64,000 nucleotides of DNA from Pseudomonas capsici. Lineage in GTDB: Bacteria > Pseudomonadota > Gammaproteobacteria > Pseudomonadales > Pseudomonadaceae. Location of the stretch: contig NZ_JAFGZD010000009.1 of assembly GCF_017165765.1 (NCBI RefSeq), forward strand, positions 1 to 64,000, in the 5' to 3' direction. The notes below the pieces were generated by a model. That model made no database searches. It was not told the origin of the DNA and saw only the letters and a program-made list of their open reading frames with translations. Positions 1 to 12,900 of the stretch are shown here, in pieces. Positions within the stretch are counted from its first letter, which is position 1. Every line of letters begins with the position of its first letter. Position numbers and translations under genes: made by a program.

Positions 1-59
1 CGCGTCCGCTTAAAAATACGCGGACACCATCGCCCTTAATGCTGGAGTTCGGAAGGTGA

Positions 60-285
60 GTTCGCCGTACGCTTACGCCGGTGATTCCGCTGCGTGACAT
101 AAAACGCAAACCCAAACCGGGTTTACCACGGCTGTTTGACAGGCCCAAGTATCGACAGCGCAACGCCATTGAGCGGCTATTTGGCTGGCTAAAGGAGCAC
201 CGGCGCCTGGGAAAGCTTTGCAGCGATGGTCACACTCGCTTGTTGGCGACGGTGTCTACGACATTACTTTTCGTACACTGCCTAG
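60..285 (+). pseudogene. IS5-family transposase C-terminal remnant, frameshifted
   Basis: The frame beginning near 60 reads TPVIPLR, then GLPRLFDRPKYRQRNAIERL and FGWLKEHRRL, which is the C-terminal DDE-transposase end typical of IS5 (IS427-group) elements. A stop at 57-59 closes the frame upstream, so the catalytic N-terminal part is gone. After EHRRLGK the original reading switches frame: in the +1 alternative frame from about 214 the sequence gives SFAAMVTLAC and RCLRHYFSYTA and stops at 283-285, as expected for the true protein end. About eight residues (usually like CTRYDKLA) are missing at the junction, so a small out-of-frame deletion took place. A short inverted repeat lies at 5-10 and 20-25. 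It sits 109 bp beyond the end of the immunity gene, a usual place for mobile-element debris in CDI loci. It cannot make an active transposase. Confidence 0.75.
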
Positions 286-393
286 CACCTTCGGCAGCAC
301 CACCCGTTCCTTTTGCACCATGTCTAAACGCATAATTATTATTTAGCCTCTGACAGTAGCTCTAATGACGTGACACCTTATGAGCTCTTTAAA

Positions 394-921
394 TTACGAC
401 TGCCAGAATGTCAGACAGACGCCATATTCATCAAGAAGATCGTCAGCAATCTCAAACTGAAATACCTTCTCTGGAAAGGCCTCGGATAACGCGAGTTTCC
501 AATATTTAGTGATCTGCTCAGCAAATAAATGACAAAGACGATAATCTTCTTCCGACAGGCCAACTTTAAATACGGGTCGACCCGGTGCATCCTCCCATTT
601 TGAAAAGAACTGATTTATTGAAAAAATATTTCTGTATCGTTCAACGTCTCTACGCGATGCACTTTTCTCCAACGCATTGGATTCGGTCTCAACCAGCCCG
701 CTCAAATGAAATTTTTGCGGATCGTATTGCTGAGCGTTAGGCAGCCAGAAAATATGACTATTGATCTCAATAAAATCAGGAGAGAGCAAACCCAGAACAG
801 AAATTGCTTGCTCTAATGAAACCCAGTGCCCTACATATGAAAAAAACTCCCCGGAGCCAATATCTGAAACAAACAAACTCAACGACTCTTTAGAAATATT
901 ACCCTGATAAACTTTCATCAT
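394..921 (-). CDS. cdiI: Putative CDI immunity protein (CdiI), unrecognised family
   Basis: This 175-residue acidic, soluble protein has no signal peptide or membrane span. Its role is inferred from position: it follows the toxin end of cdiA directly, and its ATG overlaps the cdiA stop in an ATGA arrangement, the usual sign of a translationally coupled toxin-immunity pair. A CdiI binds the cognate CdiA C-terminal domain in the cytoplasm and blocks it, protecting the cell from its neighbours and from itself. I do not recognise the fold. Base composition differs strongly from the surroundings (about 33% GC in 601-660, against about 68% in the FHA repeats at 12001-12060), consistent with a shuffled, horizontally acquired toxin-immunity module. 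The symbol is given by position only, not by sequence homology. Confidence 0.72.
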   Translation of the reverse strand: MMKVYQGNISKESLSLFVSDIGSGEFFSYVGHWVSLEQAISVLGLLSPDFIEINSHIFWLPNAQQYDPQKFHLSGLVETESNALEKSASRRDVERYRNIFSINQFFSKWEDAPGRPVFKVGLSEEDYRLCHLFAEQITKYWKLALSEAFPEKVFQFEIADDLLDEYGVCLTFWQS

Positions 922-3900
922 TTCAATCCCAAGCTTTCAAGAACCGACTGAGGAACATTCCCCTCAAAAACTTTTGTATCACTTCCCTTCTTGGGGAAAT
1001 ATGTTCCATTCGGAGCTTGGTTCCATTCGACCACCTTAATCCGAGAGCTAGACACATCATATAATGCACGCCCCTCAGGACCGTAGACAACAACATGCCC
1101 ATTTCCAAGATTCGCATAAGAATCGGGAATTTGTCCTTGCAACGGATACTGAACACCACCACGCGTCCCCGTGACCGTCACATTCGTTTCCCTGAGGCCC
1201 TTGGTATAATCCAAATCAATAGTGTTACCGGCAGAGTCCGTAATGAACCTGGGTGTATTTGGAGCGCTAGCCCCAAAATACCCCTCCGGCAAGACACAAG
1301 GCCCGGTGTTGTGCACCCAGGTCTTAAGCTTACCGACGTAGAACGTATGCCCTACATCGACTGTAAGGTTATACGTTTTGCCCTCAGGCACGTAAAGCTC
1401 CAGCGACTCAACCTCAGATGAGGTGTTATCGCTGGCACCATCGTCCAGGGACTGCAGCCTGTCGCCTGGTTTCAGGTCGATGACCGGCACGAAATCACGT
1501 TGGGCCGCTACGTAGAACGGGTGCCCCGGTGTGACCAGCAGGGTTTCATTCTCGACCTCACCGTCCTGACGCACGCTTTTAAGTTTGAGGCGGTAGATCG
1601 GCTGATCGGTACGAACATGCGTTGCGAGGATGGCAGCTGCAAACGGCTTACCACCTCTCTCGGGTTTACTCCAGACAATGTCTCCGACCTTGAGCGTATC
1701 GATTGCTCGATCACCGTCAGGAGTGGAAACCATCGTTCCGGCAGCAAAACAGCAGGGGCCTTCTGAACCGAGCTTACGTCCAAGACTGAGCTCGGCTACT
1801 GCCTTGGCACGGTTAGTCGGCAGGAAATTCAGTGCAAACTCTGCCGCACTCTGCGCCCGAATGGCTGCGCTGGCCGCACTATTACCCTGCATATCGTAAA
1901 GAGTGGCCATTGCTTCTTGGGTTTGGCTTGCCTCTGCGATACTCACAAAGGAACCCAAAGGGTCTTTGCTTAGCCCCATGAGGCCATTAGCTACTTGTTC
2001 ACTGACTCCTGCCGGGTTACTCAATAGAGCCCAGACAGAAAGAGCGGCATCAGAGACAGCACCCTTCCCTCCTTGGTACATGCCAACAGCCTGTCCAGAG
2101 AACGCATTCGACAAGTCAAAAGGAGATGCAAGATTCTTACGATAAAAATCTGCATATGCGTAAGTAGGGTCTCCTAACAACCCACCCTGCAAATTGATGA
2201 CATTGATCTCGGGATTGGCATATTCCGCAGCATGCGAATTGCGATAGTTGGTAATCAAACCCACTACTTCAGCAGGGGTGTAGGTTTTATCAGCTCCCGC
2301 CGCAGGCACATCCCCTCCGGCCGGCGCATATGTAGAACCCAGTGGTGACAGTGCGATGCCCAAATGCTTGAGTGTCAGTGCATCTGGCTTCACACCCCTA
2401 TCAGTCAATACACCATTCCATTCAGCATCGGTGTAATACAACAAGGCTTGCCCCAGACGCTTCTCAGCCTCTGCCGGGCTGATATTCGCCTCTTTCGCAA
2501 AACTATCAGACTGTTTCACCAGCAACGGAATTTCGGCGGGGTGCAACTGACGGTTGTACTGGTCTGCCATACCTGCAATCCAGGCAGCTTGTTCGACATC
2601 GCCTCCGGCCAGACCCGCTGCGGTCAAACCCACAATTTTTGATGCCGCCTCACGAAACTCCGGAATATCCTTGAATGCATTATTCAATACGCCTGCCATG
2701 GCCTGGCTGGCACCTGCCGCAACCGCTCCCGTCGCGAAATCACCACCGGTCGCCGAGGAAATTGCGCCCCCCATCATGGCATGCAATGCGGTACGCCCCA
2801 TTCCGCCTTCTGCCCAGAGCGCCATTCCCTGCGTATCATTTTTCAAGAATGCTTTTGCGTAATTCTCGTTAGCTATGCTTCCTATCTGATAAAAACCAAC
2901 CGCTGCGGCTACGTTTCCAGCCTGAGAAACAAGCGCCTTGGTCAAGTTATCGCCCAGGCTTCCGCCATTAATGGCTGTATTGATTGCTCCAGAAGCCAGT
3001 CCTTGCGCACCAGCATGAATCGCAAAACCTCCAATGTCCTTGAGGCTCGACAGATCGAAACCTTTAGTGAGGTTATTGAAAGGCTTGCTTGTACCACTCA
3101 AGTTAGGGTCGATAACACCTGCTGTGAAACCAGCAGTAAGCCCTGAGATTAAAGCCCCTTTCAAACTATCGCTGCTGACTGTGCTCTTGAACGCAGCTCC
3201 AAGGTTACCTTTGTTGTTAATCGTGCTAATGGCTGCCTGCGATGTAAGAGAAGTCAAACTTGCCACCGCAGCCGCATGGGCAGCCGTACCGATAGTGAAA
3301 GCTGTCGTAGTAGAGAAACCAGCTGCAGTCGCAGCCCCACTTGCAGCAGAACCAGCAGCAGTTCCTGCTGCAGCAAAAGTTCCAGCTCCGGCCGTTACTA
3401 CCGTGATGATGATCATGATCGCCAACATCGCGCCCTGACCAAGACTGGAGTTGCTGTATTTGAAGGAGTCATGAAGCTCCTTCACCTGACGCCAGTCCAC
3501 ATCCCCACGCTTCTCGGCCTCTTTCAACCAGGCCAGTTGCGGGTCAGCCTGGACCATGGCATCGATGGTCTGGCTGACGGTTTGCTGGTCAACCTGCTTG
3601 ATGTCGATCTTCAAGCCTTCAACAGCCCGGATCGCAAGTTCACCTTGGGCCACCATTTCTGTCTGGCGCAGGGTTTCGTCGGTGCGGCCTTTCCCTTTCA
3701 TTGAGGTCCAGGCCAGGCTGCTACTGCTCTTGGTATGGCTCTCCTGATGCAGGTCCTTCACCCCCTCAAAGGTGATGCCACCACCACTTTCAAGGGTCAG
3801 GTCATTGCCACTGGTGAGCTTGGCCACCTGGTACAACTGATCGCCGCCGCTCTCCAGCGTCAGGTCGCCGCCGCTGGTGATTTCGCTACCGACATTGCGA

Positions 3901-6900
3901 ATATCGGTCACTTCATCCCGCTTGGTCTTCTTGGCGCCGAAGGAGCCTTTTTTCTTCTTGTCGTAGAGGTAGTAGTCACTGTCCTGTGCGGCCAGGAGGC
4001 TGAGGTTTTCGCCTGCCGACAGGTTGGCGTTGTCGCCTGCGGTGATGCGGCTGGAGATGACGGCCAGGTCTTGGCCGGCGTTCAGGGCAATGCTGCCGCC
4101 AGCATTCAGGTCGGCGGAGACCTGTTTGACATGGTCGGTCTGGACGGTGAGTTTCTTGCTTCTGGACAGGGAATGGGTTTCGTCTGCCGCCGAGCTGATG
4201 GTCATGTTCTCGGTCGCGGCCATGGCGATGTCGCGTTTGGCATCGATATCGCTGGCTACAACATTGATATCACGTCCCGAGATAGCCATCAGGTCACGAC
4301 CGACGCTGACGCTGGCGCCCAGTTGCGTGATGCTGGACTGGGTATTCGCGCCCTGTACCTTCGATGTTTCGGTTTGTGCCGCGCCGATATTCAGGTCACG
4401 ACCGGCAATCAGGCTGAGGTCGCGACCGGCCTGCAGGGTGCCGCCGATATTCTGCATATCACGCCCGGCCTTGATGGTCAGGTCGTTGACGGATTCGATA
4501 CGGGCAGCACTGTCGGCAAAATCCTGATATCCCTCTGCACCGACAGCGCGTGTCACTGTCCGCTCGTTGATAACATCGCCACGGGTAGCGCTCAGCGTTA
4601 CATCACGGCCATACAGGATGCCGCCAGCCTTGTTGACCAGATCATTCCCAGCCAGCAGGTCAAGACGATTGCCCGCCTCGATCAGGCCGACGTTGACCAG
4701 ATCGTTGCCCGCCGTTGCCGACAGGTTGTTGGTGGCCCGCAAGGTTCCGACGTTATCGAGGTTTTCGCCCGCCGTCAGTGTGACGTCGTTGCCTGCAATC
4801 AGTGCGCCGTTCGGAGCGAGGCGGTTATTGGCCTGGGCCAGGTACAGGACCGGTACCAGGACTTTCTCGCCATTAACCTCATGCTCTTCGAGCCACACGA
4901 TGTCGTGGGTCAGGGCCGCCACTTGCAGTGAACTCAATTCCACCCCGATCGTCAGGTTCAGTTGCTCCTTACTGGCGATGGCGTTGTTCATCAGGTACTT
5001 GAGCTGGGCCTCGTTGGAGGTCTGCCCGGCCAGGAATGCCTGACCGGTACGGGCCACGATGGCTTGCTGGACGAGACGCTGCTCGTACAGGCCATCACCG
5101 AGGCGCTTGGCACTGGCCTCCGGGTCGTAGCCCAGGCCGGCCAGCAGGTAGTCCGAACTCATGAACTGGCGCAGGTCGGTCAGGACCGGATTGGTTTCGA
5201 TCAGGTATTTGTGGGGATTCGGCGGCGCGGTGTTGCCAGGCAAGGCCTGGACACGGGCAACCTGGGTGTTCGGCACAGCCGTCGGCGTGGTTGTGCCGTT
5301 CTGAACCGTGGTGTCATTGGAAGCCACAGGGGTGAAGGGAACAGGGCCGTTCTGGCTCTGAACCTGTGTCACGTCGGCAACCTGCGTGAGGCCTGTGTTC
5401 CCGGTGCTATGGCCAGTGAGCTGCAGACGGGTTGCTGAATCGACCGGGGTGCTGGAGTCAAAGGCGGAAGCATTGGCGCTCAAGCCGGAGTTCTGACGAA
5501 CTACATCGGCCAGTTGGCGAGTGGCGGTCGAAACTTGCCCGGTTGTCCCGAACTTAAGGGTTCTGGCCTGGGTATCGGAAACGGTCTGCTCGCGTTGAGC
5601 GACTGAGACGCTGGCACTGCCGAGCGTCCAGTTTTGTGGCGCACCAGTGGCTTGAGTGGCAGCGGTGCTATTGCTGGTCTGGGCACTCAGGCGGAATAAA
5701 CCGTTTTGGCCGGTGGGCAGGCTGAAGCCTGGCAGAGTTAATGGATTAACTTGTTGCTGAGCCAGATCAGGCGACAGTTGAGCGTTGATACTCGCAGTGT
5801 TGGGATTGATCTGGCTACCGGTCTGGGTGTTAGCTGCGCTCAAGGCCAGACTGGAGTAACCCGTATTCTGGCGAGTGACGCCATTACCCAGATTTTTGCT
5901 GGCAGCGATATTCACAGCACCACCAGCCTGAATGACAGCGTTGGCGGCCACCCCCGTATTAGTCTGGGTCTCCCAGCTATCATACAGCCAATAAGTCAGA
6001 ACGTGGGCAGGCACCGCATAACCCGAGTTGGATCGATAAAAAGGGTTGGCTATACCTGTGTCCTGCGCACCGCTCCACACGGGTGCCAAATCGACACCAC
6101 CATCGCCGTTATTCCTCTCCTCTAGATAAACGAACTGGGTCTTGGAGTTATATTTGGCGTATTCGGCAATTACCCCACCCTCTCGAACCATATCGAACCA
6201 GATGTCGCTTCCTTCTGCGTCGTCTGGATTACGAAACTGCCGAGTACGCAACACACTCTCGGTCGATGCCCCTTCGTTGTTAAAGTTATCCGTAGCGATA
6301 TCGATCGAAGATGAAGCACTGACAGTACTGTGTTTGTTCTCGAACAATGACGACTGCACTTTGAGCGCACCGCCAGCATTAATCGAGGAAGAGGCAGAGT
6401 CGGCCTGAACTGAACGTGCAATTTCTTCAGTTACGTAATAGAAAAAATCGTAGTGCCTCCCCTTGCAGTTAAGACACTGGTAAGTAATCGTTCCTGAAAC
6501 CACCTGCTCACTGACCGAAAATGCATCCTTGCGATTGCTGATTGTCGTCCCGTACAACCCCATCGCCCCAGAACTCTGCAAGACGGCAGAAATATTGTCG
6601 ATTCGATTGGAGCGGTTGAGCGCTGCATCCCCAGCAACCAGAAGGCCACCCAGGCTGTATACGGTAGCAAAGCGATTGGTGAAATCACCGACCAGCAAGC
6701 GCATATCGCCGCCGCTTGAAATCAGGCTTTGATCACCGGAAGAAGCGCCTTCATTGCGCAGTACCTGACTGACCAGGTCCAATTTTCCAGCACTGCCAAT
6801 CGTACCGTTATTAGTCAGACTGGTTGCGTTGAGGGTCAGGTCCCGAGCGGATGTTATGCGCCCTTGGTTGAACAACATACTGCCCGACTTGACTTGTACA

Positions 6901-9900
6901 TCGCTGGCCCCGGCAATCCGGCCAGTACCAAACAATTCCACACTGGCGGCACTCAACCCGAGCCTGCCCAGACTGGTGGTCTGACCATTGCTGGCGTATT
7001 TGCCAGTCAAGGTCAATTCCAAGGTCCCGTCACTGGCGATCAACCCCTCATTCGTCCAGCTCCCACCCGTGCCCACCAACGCACTCGACGCCAGCAACTG
7101 CCCGCTCGCAGTCTGGTTGAGGGTGCCGACATTGACCGTCAGCCGACCGGCCTGGATCACGCTGCTGTTGGTCCAGTTATCCGCGGTGATGGTCAGGCCG
7201 CCGCGGGTCACGAGGTTGCCGCCGGCCTGGGTCAGGTTGGCGGTGGAGATGTCGAAGGTGCCCGCGCCAGCATGCAGCAGTTTGCCGTTGGCGTTGAGGA
7301 AGCTGGCGGCGTTGAGGATCAGGTTGCTGTTGGCGACTTCCACGGTGCCGTTGCGGTTGTCGAACAGGGTGCCGATCTGGAAGTCGGCAGCGTCACTGGT
7401 GCCGAGCGAGCGGATCTGGCCGGTCCGGTTGTCGAGGCTGGCGGCCTTGATCGCCAGGCGGCTGTCGCTTTCGATGATGCCCAGGCGGTTGTTCAGGGCA
7501 CCGGTCAGTTGCAGGTCGACCTGGCCCCCGGCGATCTGGCCGTCGTTGTCGCCGCTGTTGTCCAGGTCGTTGCCGATGACCCGCACCCGGCCTTTGGCGT
7601 AGATACCGCCGTTGCGGTTGTCGAGGTTGGCGGTGGTAAGCAGGGCTTCGCCGGTGCTGGCCGAGACGCGGCCGCCGTAGTTGTCGAAGCCGCCCAAGGC
7701 GGTCAGGCTCAGGCGCTGGGCCTGGATCACGCCGCCTTGAGTGGTAGTGGGGACGTAGCCGTTTCTCAGCACGCCGGTGATCTGCGTGGTCAGCAGGCCC
7801 TTGAGGCTGGACAGCAGCCCGCCGCGGCTGTCGAGGCTCGCGCCTTCGACGGACAGGTCGCCGTTCTGGGCGATCAGGCGGCCCCGCTGGTTGTCGACCG
7901 CACCGGTCACTTCGACGCTCAGGGCGTTCTGGCCCTGCACGGCACCGGCGGTGTTGTCGAGGCTCGCGGCCTTGAGGGTCACGTCGCCGTTCTGGCTGTA
8001 GATCAGGCCGTCGGCGTTATTGAGGACCTGGCCGCTGGCGGTGATCAGCAGCGTGCCGTTGGCCGCCACGGTGCCGCGGTTGCTGGTGTCCAGCAGCCCG
8101 GTGTTGAGGGTCATCAGGCGCTGGCTGACCAGTTGCCCGCCCTGGTTATGCACGGCGCTGCTGCGCTTGAGCAGCCAGTCACCGCCGCTGGCGAGCTGGC
8201 CGCCGGTGTTGGTCAGGGCACCGAGCAGGTCGAGGGTGATTTTACCCTTGCTGCTCAGCGTGCCGCTGCTGTTGTCCAGCGTGCGGCCTTCAAAGCTGAA
8301 ATCCTGCTGAGTGCCGAGCGTGCCGGCGCTGTTGTCGAGGGCGTTGGCCGTGACGATCAGGTCGGCCCCGCTGTCGATCAGGCCTTTCTGGCTATTGTCC
8401 AGCAGGCCGGTGACGGTCAGGGTCTGCGCGGTGCCGCTGGAGAGGATACCGCCGCGGTTGTCGAGGCGGTCGGCAGTGACGGTCAGGGCGGTCTGGCTGA
8501 CCAGGGCACCATTGCCGCTGTTGAGCAGCGCGCCGCCGAGGTCCACATCCACCGCGCCGAGGCGACTGGACAGGGTGCCGTTGCTGCGGTTGTCCAGGGA
8601 CGTGGCGGTCACGTCCAGCCCTTGCCAGCCGGAGATCAGGCCGCTCTGGTTGAGCAGGCTGTCGGCCTGGAGGGTCAGCAGGGCGTTGCTGATCAGTTGG
8701 CCGCCGCTGTTGTCCAGGGTCCGGGCGGTCAGGGTGAAGCTCTGGGCGCTGGAGATTTCCCCGCCCTGGTTGTTGACGTCCCGTACCCGGCTGAGGGTCA
8801 AGGGACCGGTGGCGCTGATCAGGCCGTCGCGGTTGGTGAGGTCGGCCCCCTTGAGGTCCAGGCTCAGCGCGGCATGGCCGATCAGGCGGCTGGCGTTGAG
8901 CGACAGGGCGTCGAGGACCAGGGTAATGCTGCCCAGGGCCGAGACTTCGCCACCGCTGTCGGCGCTCAGGCTGTCGGCGGTGACAGTCAGGGTGCCCTGG
9001 CTGTTGATCAGGCCCTGGGCACCGGTGTCGAGGGCCGCACTGGTGAGGGTCAGCGCACTGCCGCCCAGCAGTTGCCCGCCCCGGTTGTTGAGGTCGCCCG
9101 AGGTGATCGTGAGGGTTTCGGCGGCGTTGATCAGGCCCTTGTCGCGGTTGGTGAGCCGACCGGTGACGGTCAGGTCCAGGGTGTTGCGGCTGGTCAGGGT
9201 GCCACCGGTGTTGTCCAGGCTGGCCGCCGTGGCATCGACGCCCGCCGCAGCGATCAGGCCCTTGACGTTGTTCAGGGCCTGATCGATGCGCAGGGTCAGC
9301 AGCTGGTTGCTCAGCAGCGAGCCGCCGCTGTTGTCCAGGCTCTGTGCCGTCAGGGTAAAGGCCTGGGTGCTGGAGATTTCGCCGCCCTGGTTGAGCACGG
9401 TCTTGAGGTTTTTCAGCAGCAGCGTGCCGGGCGCAGTGATCAGGCCGCCCTGGTTATCCAGCAGGCCCTGGTTCACGTCCAGGCTCAGGGAGGTGTTGCT
9501 GAACAGGCTGCCCTTCTGTTGGTCAAGGCCGCTGACGCTGGCCACCAGCGCCTGCTGGCTGCCGATGCGGCCACCGTCGCGGTTGGTCAGTTGCGCGGCG
9601 GTCAGGTCCAGCCGTTCACCACTGCTGATCCGGCCCTTCTGGCTGTTGTCCAGGTCGCCGGTGTCGATCGTCACCCGGCCCTTGGCGCTGACGGTGCCTT
9701 GCAGGTTGTCCAGGCCACTGCTGGTCAGGGTGAGGACGTCATCGGTGACCAGCTCGCCGCCCTGATTGCCGAGGGCACCGGCGATGTCGAGGGTCAGCTG
9801 ACCGGCACTGGAGACGCTGCCCGCCATGTTGGTCAGGCTGCCCGCCTCGATACTCAGGAGACCTTCGCTGCCAATCGCACCGCTGCTGTTGTTTAGTGCG

Positions 9901-12900
9901 CCGGACAGGTCGATGACCAGCCCCGACAGGCCACTGACCACCCCGCCGCTGTTGTCCAGCGAAGCACCGGTCAGGGTCAGGCCGGTCTTGCCGGACAGCA
10001 CGCCCTGGGCGTGGTTGGTGGTGGTCGCGACGTTGAGGGTCAGCGCCTGCTGGGCAAGGATCTGGCCGCCGCTGTTGGTCAGCGTGTCGCCGCTCAGGGT
10101 GATGCCGTGTTGCGTGGAGATCTCGCCGCCCTGGTTGTCGACCTCATCGACGGTCAGGGTCAGGGCCTCGCCGGCACCGACCCAGCCCTGGGCGCTGTTG
10201 TTCAGGGTGGTGCCGGTCAGGCTCAGCGTGCCCAGTGCCGACAGTTGCCCGCCCTGCTGTTGCAGGTTGCCGATCACCGCGGTCAGGGCTTTCTGGCTGG
10301 TGATCTGGCCCAGGGTGTTGTCGCCGGTCGCGGCGCTGACGTCCAGATCGCCATCGGCGATCACCGTGCCCTTGACGTTGCTCAGGGCTTGGCCGACGGT
10401 GAGGGTCATCCCCGCCCGGCTGCTGATCAGGCCTTCGTCGTTGCTCAGGCTGTCGCTGTCGATCGTCAGCCCGGTGGCCGACACGCTGCCCTTGAGGTTC
10501 TTGAAGAACGCGACCAGGTCCAGGGTCAGCGCCTGGCTGCCGAGCAGCTTGCCGCCGCTGTTGTCCAGGCTCTGGGCCGTGAGGGTAAAGGCCTGGCCGC
10601 TGGAGATTTCCCCGCCCCGGTTGTCCACGGCCTTGAGGTTTTTCAGCAGCAGCGCGCCGGGGCTGTTGATCAGCCCGCCCTGGTTGTTCAGTTGGCCTTT
10701 ATTGAGGTCCAGGCTCAGGGTGGTCTGGCTGAACAGTTCGCCGCCCTGCTGGTCGAGGCTGGTGACGCTGGCGGTCAGGGCCAGGGCACTGGCGATGCGC
10801 CCCGCGCTCTGGTTGATGACGTCGCCGGCGATCAGCTCCAGGGTGTCGCCGCCGGTCAGTTGCCCGCCCTGGCTGTTGTCGAAGGCTCCGGTGGTGACGC
10901 GGGTCGCGCCCTGCCCGGACAGCAGGCCTTTCTGGCGGTTGTCCAGGCTGTCGCTGACCAGGGTCAGGGTCGTGTCGGTGGTGATCGAGCCGTTCTGGTT
11001 GATCAGCGCACCGTCGGTGGTGACCTTGAGCGCTTCGGCGCTGGACAGCGTGCCGCCGGTGTTGTCCAGCGAGGCGGCCTTGACCGTCAGCGCCGCTTCG
11101 CTGTTGAGCAGACCGCCGCGGTTGTCCAGAGCAGCGCTCAAGGTCAGCGTCTGGGCCTGCTGGCTGCCCAGGGTGCCACCGGCGTTGTCCAGGCGCTGGC
11201 CGGTCAGGCTCAGGGTCTGGCCGAACAGCAGGCCCTTGTTCTCGTTGATCACCCGCTCGACAAGCAGTTGCAGCGCGGTGCCGGCCAGCACCTTGCCGCC
11301 GTCGCGGTTGTCGAGTGCATCACCGATCAGTTCCACACCCACCTGGCTGGACACTTCGCCGGCCCGGTTGTCGAGGTCGTCGACTTCGAGTTTCAGCGCT
11401 TTTGTGGCGCCCACCAGGCCACCGGCCCGGTTATCCAGGCGCTGGCCGGTCAGGGTCAGGGTGCCCTGGGCCACCAGCTCGCCGCCCTGCTGGGTCACGG
11501 TGTCGACGGTGGCCGTCAGGTCGCTCTGGCTGGCGATGCGGCCCGCGCCGTTGAGGACCGTGTCGGCCTGCAGCGTCATTCCGCCCACGGCCGTGAGCAG
11601 GCCGTTCTGGTTATTCAGTCGGGTGCCGATAAAGCTCAGCCCGGCCTGGCCGGTGATCACGCCCTTCTGCGCGGCGCTCAGGCCAATCTGGTTGTTATCG
11701 AGGTCACCGATCAACAGCGTCATCAGCTTGTCGGCGCGGATCACCCCGCCGCGGTTGAGCGCGCTGTCGCTGTTCACGGTCAGCAGGTCCTGCCCCACCA
11801 CCCGGCCGCCCTGGTTGTTCAGGGCCTGGCTGGTCAGGGTCAGCATGCCCTTGGCCTGCACCTGGCCACCGCTGCGGTTGTCCAGGGTGCCGGTCAGGGT
11901 GACGTCCAGTTGGCCATCGGTGAGTACGGCCCCGGCCAGGCGGTTGTCCAGGCTCGCGGCCCGCAGGTCCAGGCCCAGCCCCGCGCCCAGGGTCCCGGCC
12001 TGGTTGTTCAGGGCCTGGGCCAGACGGACGGTCAGCACCTCGTCGGCCTGGACCTGGCCTTCGGCGTTGTCCAGGCTCCGGGCCTCGAGGCTGGTGGCCC
12101 CCGCGCTGCTCAGCAGGCCCTGGCGGTTGCCGAGGTCGCCGGTCACGTCCAGCTTCAGGGCCGCCTCGCTGCTCACCTCGCCAAGGGTGTTGTTCAGGGT
12201 GTCGGCCGTGAGGTCAACGCCTTTGCCGGACACCAGGCCGCGCAGGTTGGTCAGCAGTTGGTCGATGCGCACGATCAAGGCCTGATCGCTCAATACCGTG
12301 CCGTCGGTGTTGTCCAGCGACGTCGCCGCCAGGGTAAAGGCGTGGGCGCTGGAGATCTCGCCGCGCTGGTTGTCGACCGTGCCGAAGTTCTTGAGCAGCA
12401 ACTGGCCCGGGGCGGTGATCAGGCCGTCCTGGTTGTTGAGGTGGCCACGGCTCAGGTCCAGGCTGACGTCGCCGTTGCCGTACAGGCGACCATCGGCATG
12501 TTGGTCCAGCCCCGTGACCACGGCGGTCAACGCCATGGCACTGGCGATGCGCCCCGTTTCGCTGTTATTGACCTGCGCCGCCGTCAGGCGCAAGGCCTCG
12601 GTGCTGGTCAGGCGGCCATCGAGGTGGTTGTCGAAGGCGCCAGTGGTGACGGTGACGCCCTTGCCAGCGATGCGTCCGCTGCGGCTGTTGTCCAAGCTGC
12701 CGCTGTTGAGGGTCAACCCCGCATCGCTGAGCACTTCGCCGCCCTGGTTGACCAGCGCGTCGGTGACGGTCAGGGTCGCGGCACCTTTGCTGGTCAGACT
12801 GCCTGCCGTGTTGGTCAGCGTACCCGCATTCAGCGTCAGGCTACCCTCGCTGCGCACCACACCTTGAGCGTTATTGAGGATTGCGGTCGAGAGGTCCAGG

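Noticed and set aside
3735..4931. 398-residue plus-strand frame
   Set aside because: Antisense shadow of the conserved CdiA central and second FHA regions.
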